Assembly (NCBI GenBank): GCA_002633025.1
Contig: NMRB01002170.1
Coordinates: 3,590-67,589 of the forward strand
Direction of reading: 5' to 3'
DNA length: 64,000 bases
Source of the DNA: Notospermus geniculatus
Lineage: Eukaryota; Nemertea; Pilidiophora; Heteronemertea; Lineidae
A program made the translations under genes and the position numbers. Shown here piece after piece: positions 1 to 13,330 of the stretch (within the stretch, counting starts at the first letter, position 1; every line of letters begins with the position of its first letter). Below the pieces are notes generated by a model that saw only the letters and a program-made list of their open reading frames with translations, ran no database searches and had not been told where the DNA came from.

Positions 1-484
1 GGGGGGGGGGGGGTAACCAGTATTGTTATTCTATACTCTCCTTTTATTCCTTCACAGATTCACGACTTTTGGTCGAAAGATCTGGTAAAGTTGTTCAGAG
101 AACATCAGTAATCTCAAACCTCTATCAAGGATACCAAATCTTACCAAACTACTCTAAACCCACAGATTTATCTGTCTTTTAAACCACCACGGTATAGCCA
201 CTTTTTCTCAACAGCTGGCACCACCGCACCACTCTCCAACCCAAGGACTAACTACACTGTCGGCGAATTGACCCGATTTACTACGTACATTTTGTCAAGC
301 ATTTTTGTAGTTCATGTTGCTGCCGCTAGGTGGCTCCCTCTACATTGGCAGTCAAATTATCCATTAGAGATCGCGTGCCGTAGTCCGCTTTAACACCATC
401 TTTTACCTAAGTTTGATGTCATCGTCCTGGCAGACATGTTATGTTGGCCTAGAGCGATTCATTCTAATGGTGATGGAAGAGGAT

Positions 485-735
485 CACCATTGGGTGTCAG
501 GGTGGCGCAGTGGAAACATCGGCGCCTGCCACCACTAAGGTCGCGGGTTCGATCCCCGGTCGTGCAAGTGGCTTTATGTGGTAGAGAGGGCGATCTCTCC
601 TCGACATCGTAGGTTTTCTCCGGGGCCCCGGTTTCCTCCTACATATCATTAATATCGTCCAATATTTTTTGATGAGTAGCTATAATGCCCTAAGTGGGCG
701 CTTGCACTCCTGAGATAATATTTTTTTTTTTTTTT
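485..735 (+). mobile_element. tRNA-derived SINE with target-site duplication
   Basis: The element has a tRNA-like head: a pol III A box around GGTGGCGCAGTGGAA (about 510-525) and a perfect B box GGTTCGATCC (about 546-555). An unrelated body follows, ending in a T-rich tail of more than 15 T. It is flanked by a 9-bp direct repeat, GAAGAGGAT, at 476-484 and 736-744. The other copy of the duplication has the empty site with one GAAGAGGAT near 8665, which fixes both ends precisely. Confidence 0.85.
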
Positions 736-1410
736 GAAGAGGATATCTACAGCCTAGGCTTGACCTTTTCAAAACCAAAAGCACCAAGCCTTGTGTTTAA
801 AAAAACTGAACTTTCACACTGCTCATATAGTACTTTATTATGCAGATTCCCCTTTTCAATCCATGCGGTTTCCATGGGCATAGCAACAAGTTGGGTCTCT
901 TTTTAAATGTCTTGGACTACAAATCATGTACCGGTTGAAGAAATAAGTTGACTTAAACCTTGTTAAAAGTTGCATAGCCTCTGGTCAAATCCAAATGTCA
1001 GATATCCCCAAGGAAGCCCGTTATAAAAAAACATTAGATACAGACCTAAGAGACGGAATAAAAGGTAAGTAAAATATTTATTTAAAGATGCAAAGTTTGT
1101 AGAAAGTAAACACGGACCCCGATGCTTCCTGGTTGTGTGACATCAGTGTTTCTTCTGGATCGTCCATCCCATACTGTTGCTAAGCACCCCAGGGAGAAGA
1201 CGATTCTGTGTTTGATTTTCACAATTCATTTTATTTTTGGTGTGTCCAATGCAGGCTGCAGTTCGTACACTTTTTAAACCATTTGTTGCAACTTCCCAAC
1301 TTTGGCTTAGACAAGAGGAGATACTGGCTTCGACTGCATGGAGAAAATGATTAATCTTTGCATGGTAAACTTGGATGTGAAAGTTTCCTGATTTTTCTGT
1401 TTCAAAGGAC

Positions 1411-1661
1411 TAAAGCCTAGTTTATACTTCGACGCAAACCCTTCGGCATCCGACGCACGACCAAATCTGGACGCCGACTTTGCGGAATTGATTCAGAGTC
1501 CAGCGTACTTTAGCGACGGCGACCTGTTATGAAATGACTGATGTAATTACAACTCCGCGATCGGACGCCAACCAAATCGCACGATGGGGTTCGGCGTCGA
1601 ACGCAAGATAGCGCGTCGGTCGCCGGCGATGGTCGTGCGTCGAAGTATAAACTGGGCTTTA
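1411..1661. mobile_element. MITE with about 25-bp terminal inverted repeats
   Basis: The ends are AAGCCTAGTTTATACTTCG and its near-exact inverse at about 1636-1660. The interior is rich in CG (GTCG/CGACG). Copy 2 of the duplication lacks it: near 9326 the sequence runs straight from TTCAAAGGAC to CTAAGCCAC. The flanks suggest a TA target duplication. No coding capacity is seen. Confidence 0.75.
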
Positions 1662-2525
1662 GCCACAAAAAATTCACTGTTCCCATCAGCAATGAGGTTG
1701 GAGGACATTTCGTCCCTCAGAAAAAGTGTTGGGGGGCAGAGTTGGCCCCTCAACACTTTTCCTCCCTAGACATTTCGCCCCTAATTACCTACACCCCCCT
1801 AGGATAATGAACAAGGGTTCAGCACTACCTGAGTGAACAACTGCCATCCCACAGAGAACCTAAAACTCAGCTCGTAACGTTCACCAAGTTTATGATATCA
1901 AGTTCAGTCATGACAGCTTAATGGACATGAATTTCCCCGTAAATTTCTATTTTTTTTCAACCCACTTTCAAAGGATAAGCTCTCTCACAGAGCAGAGAGG
2001 GAGGTGGTGAAAATTAGTTCCACGGAAACTTCACTGTCATTCGAAGTGCACTTGAAACTGGATGGACCACCCTTGATGCGGGCATTAATTTTGATATATT
2101 TGCAGAGACATACAACATTTGGGCTATCTCATTAATCCATCAAATCATAATCATCCTCAATTAAGTTCAACTCAACCTAAGTAATCCAGAAATAATTGTA
2201 CACACACTGTACATTTCACTCCGAAATGTACATAAAATTACCCACCGACTAAATGGTATAGACTGTGTATGAAGGGAACTCTTCAGCAGGAATGTTTTGG
2301 GACTGACTTTTAAAAGCTAATTTTGCAGGTTTTACGCCTGATAAAGTACAGATCCATATGTGATCGGTACACACATTCACAATCACAGGGATACGCAGCA
2401 AAGGTATACACTTAACCCTTGCTCTTGCAGGGGTGTTGACTAAATCATACTACGTACCACCATCACAGAACATGGACAGGACATGACGCGACGGCCTCAT
2501 TCTGAATGTCTCACACTCAGTTTTA

Positions 2526-2917
2526 GGCCAAGTAAAAAAATACTCATGTTTATCGTCCCCGCCCGTGCCTAAAATCAGGGCCGCACCAAAAATTTTTTTA
2601 TTTTTTATTTTTGAATTTTGCACCAGAAAAACACTCCGCACAAGCACAATAGCGCTTCCGCTGTATGTTTGTTGAGTCATAGGCCTACAATTGATTTGTT
2701 AGTGCTGTTAGTGAGGCAGAAATTGAAAGTAAAAAAGCAACAAAGACTGACTGTGACCATGGTCGATGGTGACTCTTGTCATCTGAGGGGCAATATTCAT
2801 GATATTGCCCACTGGAAACCCATCTTCCAAAATAAAAAATAAAAATAAAAAGTGCCCCCCCTTGCCAATTTTGAGGGACCAGGTGGACGATAAACATAAG
2901 TATTTTTTTACTTGGCC
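2526..2917. mobile_element. Non-autonomous PIF/Harbinger-like element (TTA target site)
   Basis: The left end, GGCCAAGTAAAAAAATACTC, pairs with its inverse at 2898-2917. A TTA duplication lies on both sides (2523-2525, 2918-2920). The empty site, with a single TTA, is present in copy 2 near 10133. A 3-bp TWA duplication with GGCC ends is typical of the PIF/Harbinger superfamily; assignment rests on that alone. The 392-bp body has no transposase. Confidence 0.75.
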
Positions 2918-3606
2918 TTAAACAGGATAAAAAGTGCTTTGATCAAGTAACTTTTGGGGTGATTAATGTCATACCAAATTGTGTGTAGCTTCGCCTATTG
3001 TATTCAGCCAACTGGGACGGCCTGGCCAGGCATCCCTAAAGAGAACCTAGCTGCCACAGGACACAATGCTTGCGTAATTCCAACTGGCCAGGGACTGGAT
3101 GAACACACCCAGTTGGGACCGGGTGTGGGAGCACAAGGGTTAACAATTTAAATTGCAAGCAGGGATGAGGAAACTGACAGAACTATCACAGCAGAGGGAG
3201 GCCAGTAAGTGAATTATGGCAGATGAGCACAGAGCGCACCGACTGACTGCATAAAATGCCATTGAGTGTTTAAGTAGTGTTTATCCCTAGCTCTCACTGA
3301 CAGGGGTAAATACTTCAACAGCATTAGAAAGCATTAATACTTTCAAAAAAAATTTACAATGACAGCAGTAGATCCAATTTTCCATTTCTCCTGACAGCGA
3401 AATGATTTGGTGAGGGTCTGAAATAAAGTAAACAATTAGCTTTTAGCGTGAATTACCTTTCTGTTCGCAAGTTGTCATTGTAAGTTATCAAGCCAAACTT
3501 TTACACATGTACGTCACAGAATGGTCTGTTCTTGATTTTATTCATGAAGCAAGTTTTTGGCTGTGCCCCACATACCCACCTCAAGTCCTTCCAATTTTCT
3601 CCCAGG

Positions 3607-3721
3607 CCCGTATTTTAGAATGCTCCTCAATGTAAAGGAGTTCCTCAAGGCTATTGTTCTCAACAGGAGAACAATAGCCATGAGAAACTCCTTTACATTG
3701 AGGAGCATTCTAAAATACGGG
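3607..3721. mobile_element. Short foldback element present only in copy 1
   Basis: A hairpin of about 115 bp with ends CCCGTATTTTAGAATGCTCC and its inverse. The arms continue almost to the centre (CTATTGTTCTC / GAGAACAATAG). Copy 2 reads straight through at about 10819. Near-perfect arms suggest a young insertion or a recent inverted duplication. Confidence 0.7.
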
Positions 3722-5670
3722 TCTATGTCTTTTCCATTTCAACAAAGTTGGCCTCAGGTTAGGCAAGTACGACCAATAAGAACACCCATGTCTCTTCAGC
3801 TGAATATGTCAGAAACGCTGTCCAGAATTTGTAGAATCTTCAGTTCACTGGATGCCTAACAATTCTCAAAATCGCCAGTGGGTCACAGACACTGGTACTG
3901 AATGGGTCGAGGCAAAATATTGATGCTGATAATAAACAAGGCGTACAGATCTGAGCTCCCGAGTTCTTGACGCTACTTTCTCATGATTGAATCTCCCGGG
4001 GACGTTTGATAGACGAGATGCACATACATTTTGAAATGATTGAAAAAGATTACTCGCGGCACTCAAGAGATGCCGTAATAGGAGCATCTCTGTCAACATG
4101 AACTCCACGCTACTCGATCTGATTCAAAAACTGTTCAAATATATGCCGATCATTAAAGCTTTGATGGAAAACTGGGGAAATTCTATGGGGGCAGATGCCG
4201 CTCAGCAGCAAGGCCCGCCTCAATTATTCTCACTTTTTCCTTCAATCCACCAAGATGGCACAAGTTGAGAATTGATAATTTTCTGTGGGATTTTTCTATT
4301 ATCAGAAGTAATCTCAAAATGCCAGAAGGATTAAGGGAATGATAGTTAAAATTCTACTTCTGATAATTTACCCCAGAATTTTTGTTTGAAACGACATTTT
4401 TAGTACTGTCTGTCATGGCTTAAAGCCGCACAGTATAGACAGATGGGTCATAATTGGCGACCCTAGTCTCGGTCACCCAGCCCCTGTTTCGAATCTGGGG
4501 ATCCGTGTGGCAGTACTGCGGAATGAAACAGCTAGCTGCGCGAGACTACACGCAGCATTGGGTTCTATGGTAATTATACATTACGCACGCCTGTAAATGA
4601 GGTTGCACTATGATTTCGGCCAAACTGGGAGTGAGTAGCGGTGCATACTGTGCGGCTTTAAAGGACCACGGTATGCGATCTCTAATGGGTAATTTGACTA
4701 GCAGCAGCAACACGAACTACAAAAATCCATTACATGTACATGTACATCACATGTACCATTACAGTTTGCATCAGTCACTGAAGGCCTACCTCAAATAATT
4801 TTACACTGTACATCAAATGCACAGATCATGTACAGACATTGTACCAGTACATCAAACGTATACTGACAATGTAAACGCACAGTGACATTACTTGATGGAG
4901 AAAAGAAACACCTATTGTTGACGGTAGGTTCTAAACCTTGGAACCATGAAACCATGAAACCAGCCAGGAAACTATGGAACCACCCAGAAAACCATGAAAA
5001 TACACAGGAAACCATGGAACCACCCAGGAACCACCCAAAATATCCTTATTCTTAAACATGACATGACATTAGCTATTTTCCAAGGGTAGTTATTAAGTAC
5101 GGAACGGAACGGAACGGAATCGTGGTTGCGAACGGAATGTAAAAGACGGACCGACCCTGAAACTGGAACGGAACAGAGCGAATCTTAGCGCTGTGTTGTG
5201 ATGTTGGGTTCGTTCTGTCATGTTGGTATTAAGCTCGATTCTTGGGTCGTGCCGTTTACTTTGTTGGGGAAGTGCTTATATGCTGTCTATTGTCTTCATT
5301 GTGGTTTGTCTGTTGCAGTGTCTTGGGACTAGGTTCAGCTCAGAGAAATGCTGAAGGAAAGATTTTGTGTGGGACTGGACATTTTTCATGTCATGAAACG
5401 ATATTTAACAAGGCTAAGCAGTTACAATATCCCACTGAAGATGGCACTGCGGATGACGATGTACACCAATAGCAGCTGTCAGTGAGTTGACCAATAGTGT
5501 CACTACGGCCCAATTCAATCCATATAGCGGACCCGCACATGCATTCTTGATCGAGCACCAATCACGTGGATTTTTAAGCAACCAATGGTAATCAAACAGC
5601 AGTAAAACTTCACGCTCAATGCCGATGCTGGTTCGGTCCAGCGACTGGTTCCGGGTAGTAACAGAATCAG

Positions 5671-6049
5671 TTGATGCAAATCCAACTCACAAATGATAAG
5701 GGTAAATACCCACTGGGTGAGGAAGCTGGCGGTGTCCGCTTATGTGTTGGAATCCCTGACCCTAAGGATAAGGCAGGAGCCAAAATTCTTCCATATGTTG
5801 TGCCACTTTGGGAGGATGTCTTTCTAGGAATTTTAATAAGGATGGTTTTGAGACGTGACTGGACTTGTGCCCAGAAAATCAAATGAATGCATCCAGAGAA
5901 TTAAGTTACACTCTGGGGGATATCGCCATCATAACTAAGCCTCAAAACCTCCCTTCTGACATGGACATTTGGAGGAATCAAAACGAAAAACTCATCGACC
6001 GAGGTCTCTCTGAACTGGCCAAGGCTAATCAACCGGGTGATTGGACATA
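5671..6049 (+). pseudogene. Decayed coding remnant of unknown family, copy 1
   Basis: One frame reads like protein (MMQIQLTNDKGKYPLGEEA, then LCVGIPDPKDKAGAK) but loses frame near 5815. There copy 2 has GGCTGGTC and this copy has GGATGTC, one base shorter. After an in-frame TGA the original frame resumes (ASRELSYTLGDIAIIT, then LPSDMDIWRNQNEK) and ends at a TAA after GDWT. I do not recognise the family. Its match with 12950-13330 shows the same open frame in both copies. It may be an exon of an old gene or a mobile-element fragment. Confidence 0.35.
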
Positions 6050-6090
6050 AAGCCGGAAAAAGCAACAACAAACAAACATTGGCCAAGGCC

Positions 6091-7954
6091 ATATCTCGCT
6101 CCTGGGATATTGCAAGTAACTTGGCCTAAAAAGACAAAGAATTGAGAAAAATTATGTACAGTGAACTTCACCTGAAGAGCTCATTATACTGTATTTAATG
6201 ATGGTTCAAACTGATTCAATATTTTTATCTAACACAGTAAACACCACACAGAGTGAGATGCACTGCTGGGTGGGGTCAAATCCAGGGGTCAAATTTAGAA
6301 AGCATCATAAACACAGGATTTCTAAGTCATCATATAAAGCCACGCAATTCAAACCACTTAATATTTATAGGCAGATACACCCAACTCTTTGATAAATATC
6401 AACACAGTCATTTGGGAGTTAAGAGAATGATAATATCTATGAAAGTCATCTCGGATGTTAGAGTGGGCATGACCTCAATTGGTTCCCTTGAGAGGGACAA
6501 ATATCTCGATGGCACCTCCTTCGCTTTCGTACATAATAAATCAGTGCCTCATGAAATAAACACCCATAATGCAGAATCCTTCCCCAATATTTTCATATTC
6601 ACGCAGTCAATAAACTCGTCATGGGTAGAGGTGTATTTGTGAACAATAAGGTTCTGTAAAAGCATGTGCTGCCACCTGGACTAAAATGGTAGAACTAAAA
6701 TTCCCTGTCTTCTGCTGGCACAGGGCTGAAATGGTTCCAATCTGTGCCTCAACTTCACCATGAAATGAAAGATAGTGTGATTTGAAGTCTGATATAATAA
6801 AGAGAGATGGACTATGGAGATAAAGCAGAAAACAAAAACAAAACCAAGATTTCACAATGCATTACCAGTCAGTACTTGTATATTTGAGGCAGGCAAACAT
6901 TCAAATCAACTCTAAAATCAGATGAAAATGGGGCAAATCACACTCCATGTCCTGCGGTTAGTGGAGTGTTCACTCCACTGACCCCAGCAGGGAAGGATAC
7001 TTTGCCCTAGGAGAGGACCTTATCTGGCCGCTTTCAGGAGACAAGGAAGGAGCACTCTGAAAAGACCCTGCCACGAGGACCTTAAAAAGGCCCAGTGTCA
7101 CGTGCCAGACCACAGAGCCGAGGATAAGGCTGTGAAATATCGCATCGAAAAAAACACTGAAGAAGGGAGATGATACCAGCGGAGGTTTCACTTCGAAGAA
7201 GACCACAGATTCCCCGAATGATTCTCATGAAGGTTAAACTTAGAAAAACCCTGCGGAAGCGGGCGTGAAAACGTAGAACTCGCATTTACACGACACGGCA
7301 GCAGAAAAACTCATAACAATAGCGTGCAATATAGTACTTTAGTCATGGTCCATGTCGAATTAGCATATCATGCCGATGGGACTGTTGGAAAATGAAAACC
7401 ATTTCTTCATTTGGTTAGGTAAACATGCCCCGGGTCTGAATCAGGAAACTTGATGTATGTCGTGAAGATCCTGTGGTCTCAGATCATCTTTCCCCACAGG
7501 AGTACGAAACGGGGACGATTACGCCGTGTTTGAATTTACGCATGTCTGATCATGACATTTGGAGAGTTCACGCTCGANTAAACACTGTTCGTGCATTCAA
7601 ATTATCTTAGTGGCTTTGTCTATTTAATTTGTGAGTTGTTCAAATTTGCCCCAGAATTTGCCGACAGTGTTTGCGAATAGCATCAGTGTGTGTGTTCGTA
7701 TGTTGAATATCCCAATTATGAGTTGATTCAAGGGATATTTTTGAATTTACCTCCGTAATTGGAATTAGGGATTTATGATACTGTCATCATGAGTGCTTAA
7801 CCCTTTCAGATGTTCAGCTCTGAAATGAGAACCATTGGAAACGACTCTGCCCTGCATGGATGGAATGACGAACGGTTGTCATGGAAAAACATTTTTCACA
7901 AAATCCTCCAACATTATGTAACCACCTGGCCCTGCTCACTTCCCCCTGAATGGG
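6091..7954. other. Spacer between duplication copies, no gene seen
   Basis: This single-copy 1.9-kb stretch separates the two duplicated blocks. ORFs here are short, lack recognisable motifs and overlap on both strands. It contains an isolated N at 7578, which may be an assembly join. I see no tRNA, promoter or mobile-element structure that I can support. Confidence 0.6.
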
Positions 7955-7999
7955 GGGTGGGGGTGGTAACCAGTATTGTTATTCTACTACATGTACATG

Positions 8000-8222
8000 T
8001 ACTGTAAAGCAAGATAATTTCGCGGCTGGCAATTTTCGCGAATCAAGAATTATAGACATATTCACGGCAGGATATTTTCGCGAGTCTCTGCCATTTTTTT
8101 CTATTTTTTTTCACGGACCGTACTTATCACTTGCGTGTACTCATATTCGCGACAGGAAATTTTCGCGACTCATACACTCTCGCGAAAATTTCCTGCACGC
8201 GAAATTTTCCTGCTTTACAGTA
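8000..8222. mobile_element. MITE present only in copy 2 of the duplication
   Basis: The ends TACTGTAAAGCAAGATAATT and its near inverse (CCTGCTTTACAGTA) bound a 223-bp body with repeated TTTTCGCG motifs. Copy 1 has the uninterrupted site near 32-40 (TTCTATACTCTCC). It is an AT-rich foldback with no coding capacity. Confidence 0.75.
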
Positions 8223-11200
8223 CTTTCCTTTTATTCCTTCACAGATTCATGACTTTTGGTCGAAAGATCTGGTAAAGTTGCTCAGAGAACATCAGTAATC
8301 TCAAACCTCTATCAAGGATACCAAATCTTACCAAACTACTCTAAACCCACATATATATTTATCTGTCTTTTAAAGGACCACGGTATTGCCACTTTTTCTC
8401 GACAACTGGCGCCACCGCGCCACTCTCCAACCCAAGGACTAAATACGTGTTGTCAGCGAATTGACCCGATTTACTACATACATTTTGTCAAGTATTTTTG
8501 TAGTTCATGTTGCTGCCGCTAGGTGGCTCCCTCTACATTGGCAGTCAAATTATCCATTAGAGATCGCATGCCGTAGTCCACTTTAATACCATCTTTTACC
8601 TAAGTTTGATGTTATCCTCCTGGCAGACATGTTGGCCTAGAGCGATTCATTCTAATTGGTGATGGAAGAGGATATCTACAGCCTAGGCTTGACCTTTTCA
8701 AAACCAAAAGCACCAAGCCTTGTGTCTAAAAAAATTGAACTTTCACACTGCTCATATAGTACTTTATTATACAGATTCCCCTTTTCAATCCATGCGGTTT
8801 CCTTGGGCATAGCAACAAGTCGAGTCTCTTTTTAAATGTCTTGGACTACAAATGTCCCGGTTGAAGAAATAAGTTGACTTAAACTGTGTTAAATGTTGCA
8901 TAGCCTCTGGTCAAATCCAAATGTCAGATATCCCCAAGGAAACCCGTTATAAAAAAACATTAGATACAGACCTAAGAGACGGAATAAAACGTAAGTAAAA
9001 TATTTATTTAAAGATGCAAAGTTTGTAGAAAATAAACACGGACCCCGATGCTTCCTGGTTGTGTGACATCAGCATTTCTTCTGGATCGTCCATCCCATAC
9101 TGTTGCTAAGCACCTCAGGCAGGAGACGATTCTGTGTTTGATTTTCACAATTCATTTTATTTTTGGTGCGTCCAACGCAGGCTGCAGTTCGTACACTTTT
9201 TAAACCATTTGTCGCAACTTCCCAACTTTGGCTTAGACAAGAGGAGATACTGGCTTCGACTGCATGGAGAAAATGATAAACTAGGATGTGAAAGTTTCCT
9301 GATTTTTCTGTTTCAAAGGACCTAAGCCACAAACATTTACAACTGTTCCCATCAGCAACAAAGACATTTTATCCCCGAACTCATAATTACCTACGTCCCC
9401 TAGGATAAATGAACAAGGGTTCAGCACTATCAGTGAATACGCTGCCATCCCACAGAGAATTAAGCTAAATTGCAGCTCATAACACAAAGTTTATGATATC
9501 AAGTTCAGTCATGACAGCTTAATGGACATGAATTTCCCCGTAAATTTCTATTTTTTTTACAACCCACTTTCAAAGGATAAGTTCTCTCACAGAGCAGAGA
9601 GGGAGGTGGTGAAAATTAGTTCCACGGAAACTTCACTGTCATTCGAAGTGCACTTGAAACTGGATGGACCACCCTTGATGCGGGCGTTAATTTTGATATA
9701 TTTGCAGAGACATACAACATTTGGGCTATCTCATTAATCCATCAAATCATAATCATCCTCAATTAAGTTTAACTCAACCTAAGTAAGCCAGAAATACCTG
9801 TACACACACTGTACATTTCACTCAGAAATGTACATAAAAGTACCCACCGACTAAATGGTATGGACTGTGTGTGAAGGGAACTCTTCAGCAGGAATGTTTT
9901 GGGACTGACTTTTAAAAGCTAATTTTGCAGGTTTTACGCCTGATAAAAGTACAGATCCATATGTGATTGGTACACACATTTACAATCACAGGGATACGCA
10001 GCAAAGGTATACACTTAACCCTTGCTCTTGCAGGGGTGTTGACTTAAAATCATACTACGTACCCATCACAGAACATGGACAGGACATGACGAGACGGCCT
10101 CATTTACATTCTGAATGTCTCACACTCAGTTTTAAACAGGATAAAAAGTGCTTTGATCAAGTAACTTTTGGGGTGATTAATGTCATACCAAACTGTGTGT
10201 AGCTTCGCCTATTGTATTCAGCCAACTGGGATGGCCTGGCCAGGCATCCCTAAAGAGAACCTAGCTGCCACAGGACACAATGCTTGCGTAATTCCAACTA
10301 GGCCAGGGACTGGATGAACACACCCAGTTGGGACCGGGTGTGGGAGCACAAGGGTTAACAATTTAAATTGCAAGCAGGGATGAGGAAACTGACAGAGCTA
10401 TCACAGCAGAGGGAGGCCAGTAAGTGAATTATGGCAGATGAGCACAGAGCGCACTGACTGACTGCATAAAATGCCATTGAGTGTTTAAGTAGTGTTTATC
10501 CCTAGCTCTCACTGACAGGGGTAAATACTTCAACAGCATTAGAAAGCATTAATACTTTCAAAAAAAAATTTACAATGACAGCAGTAGATCCAATTTTCCA
10601 TTTCTCCTGACAGCGAAATGATTTGGTGAGGGTCTGAAATAAAGTAAACAATTGGCTTTTAGCGTGAATTACCGTTCTGTTCGCAAGTTGTCATTGTAAG
10701 TTATCAAGGCAAACTTTTACACATGTACGTCACAGAATGGTCTGTTCTTGATTTTATTCATGAAGCAAGTTTTTGGCTGTGCCCCACATACCCACCTCAA
10801 GTCCTTCCAATTTTCTCCCCAGTCTTTTCCATTTCAACAAAGTTGGCCTCAAGTTAGGTTCAAGTATACGACCAATAAGAACACCCAGAATAAGTCTCTT
10901 CGGCTGAATATGTCGGAAAAGCTGTCCAGAATTTGCAGAATCTTCAGTTCACTGGATGCCTAACAATTCTCAAAATCGCCAATGGGTGACACTGGTACTG
11001 AATGGGTCGGGGCAAAATATTGATGCTGATAATAAACAAGGCGGAGAGATCTGAGCTCCCGAGTTCTTGACGCTACTTTCTCATGATTGAATCTCCCGGG
11101 GACGTTTGATAGACGAGATGCACATACATTTTGAAAAGATTGAAAAAGATTACTCGCGGCACTCAAGAGATGCCGTAATAGGAGCATCTCTGTCAACATG

Positions 11201-12949
11201 AACTCCACGCTACTCGATCTGATTCAAAAACTGTTCAAATATATGCCGATCATTAAAGCTTTGATGGAAAACTGGGGAAATTCTATGGGGGCAGAGATGC
11301 CGCTCAGCAGCAAGGCCCGCCTCAATTATTCTCACTTTTTCCTTCAATCCACCAAGATGGCACAAGTTGAGAATTGATAATTTTCTGTGGGATTTTTCTA
11401 TTATCAGAAGTAATCTCAAAATGCCAGAAGGATTAAGGGAATGATACCGGTAGTTAAAATTCTACTTCTGATAATTTACCCCAGAATTTTTGTTTGAAAC
11501 GACATTTTTAGTACTGTCTGTCATGGCTTAAAGCCGCACAGTATAGACAGATGGGTCATAATCGGCGAACCCTCTAGAGCATAGTCTCGGTCACCCAGCC
11601 GCTGTTTCGAATCTGCGGATCCGTGTGGCAGTACTGCGGAATGAAACAGCTGGCTGCGCGAGACTACATGCAGCATTGGGGATTCCCCCAACCTCAATGC
11701 AGGATAATGCTATAATATGTGGTTCTATGGTAATTATACATTACGCACGCCTGTAAATGAGGTTGCACTATGATTTCGGCCGAACTGGGAGTGAGTAACA
11801 GTGCATACTGTGCGGCTTTTAAAGGACCACGGTATGCGATCTCTAATGGGTAATTTGACTGCCGATGTAGAGGTAGCCACCTAGTGGCAGCAACACGAAC
11901 TACAAAAATCCATTACATGTACATCACATGTACCATTACAGTGTGCATCAGTCACTGAAGGCCTACCTCAAATAAATTATACACCGTACATCAAATGCAC
12001 AGATCATGTACAGACATTGTACCAGTACATCAAACGTATACTGACAATGTAAACTCACAGTGACATTACTTGATGGAGAAAAGAAACACCTATTGTTGAC
12101 TTCCTAATAACGGGGTAAAATTAAGTCGTCATCTTTCCAACGGTATGTTTCGTATCGCTTTGTGGATGAAGAGCACTTCTCCTCCTCTCCAAACCTTGGT
12201 CACATTCACCCGATGTTTGACATCAAATTAAAAATTGACAAATCATGGAAATGAGTTGGTATTCTTATATTAATATCTTGACATTATCAAGAGTGTGATA
12301 TGCTGTCTATTGTCTTCATTGTGGTTTGTCTGTTGCAGTGTCTTGGGACTAGGTTCAGCTCGGAGAAATGCTGAAGGAAAGATTGTGTGTGGGACTGGAC
12401 ATTTTTCATGTCATGAAACGATATTTAACATGACAGGCTATGGTACTCAAGCAGTTACAATATCCCGCTGAAGATGGCGCTGCGGATGACGATGTACACC
12501 AATAGGAGCTGTCAGTGAGTTGACCAATAGTGTCACTACGGCCCAATTCAATGTATATAGCGGACCCGCGCATGCATTCTTGATCGAGCACCAATCACGT
12601 GGATTTTCCTTTGTATTGGTCCGCTAGGACTTTGCTGCCATCTTTTGGCAATAGCATGGCTGACTGCTATTGGACAAAGACAACATCGAAAAACACATGA
12701 CTGGTGCTTTTAGCACGATACTGGTACAAACGTTGTCATCACATGACATGGTCCAAACTCACCACCCCTCCTCTTCATTCATTAGAACAAGTGGCGCACC
12801 TGGTGGACAACGATATTTCCAGAGACTATAAAATATGCAAAATACATTCACTTTAACCAAGCAATGGTAATCAGACAGCAGCAAAACTTCACACTCGATG
12901 CTGATGCTGGTTCGGTCCAGCGACTGGTTCCGGGTAGTAACAGAATCAG

Positions 12950-13330
12950 TTGATGCAAATCCAACTCACAAATGATAAGGGTAAATACCCACTGGCTGAG
13001 GAAGCTGGCGGTGTCCGCTTATGTGTTGGAATCCCTGACCCTCAGGATAAGGCAGGAGCCAAAATTCTTCCATATGTTGTGCTGCTTTGGGAGGCTGGTC
13101 TTTCTAGGAATTTCAACAAGGATGGTTTTGAGACATGACTGGACCTGTGCCCAGAAAATCAAATGAATGCATCCAGAGAATTAAGTTACACTCCGGGGGA
13201 TATTGCCATCATAACTAGGCCTCAAAACCTCCCTTCTGGCATGGACATTTGGAGGAATCAAAACAAAAAACTCATCGACCGAGGTCTCTCTGAACTGGCC
13301 AAGGCTAATCAACCGGGTGATTGGACATAA
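12950..13330 (+). pseudogene. Decayed coding remnant of unknown family, copy 2
   Basis: This copy keeps one frame throughout: a segment ending ...NFNKDGFET, an in-frame TGA at 13136-13138, then LDLCPENQMNASREL and onwards to a TAA after GDWT at about 13330. That is roughly 126 codons with one internal stop. The TGA is also present in copy 1, so it predates the duplication. No selenocysteine element is evident. Unknown family; probably a pseudogene. Confidence 0.35.

Larger units (their letters stand above)
1..6090. repeat. Large duplication, copy 1
   Basis: Nearly the whole interval reappears in the same orientation at 7955-13360, with only scattered substitutions and discrete insertions. 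Homology starts at the first bases (a G run, then GTAACCAGTATTGTTATTC) and ends just after GCAACAACAAACAAACA near 6080, where the copies diverge abruptly. Copy 1 carries insertions missing from copy 2 at 485-735, 1411-1661, 2526-2917 and 3607-3721. I see no intact gene in it, only a decayed coding remnant near 5671-6049. It is either a true segmental duplication or two alleles assembled in series; the indel pattern fits either. Confidence 0.9.

Noticed and set aside
694-906. Open frame with poly-Phe at its start
   Set aside because: It is created by the T-rich SINE tail running into unrelated DNA; no motif, and it is absent from the second copy.
1584-1769. Open frame across the MITE at 1411-1661
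   Set aside because: It reads through transposon inverted repeat and unrelated flank; the empty-site copy has no such frame.
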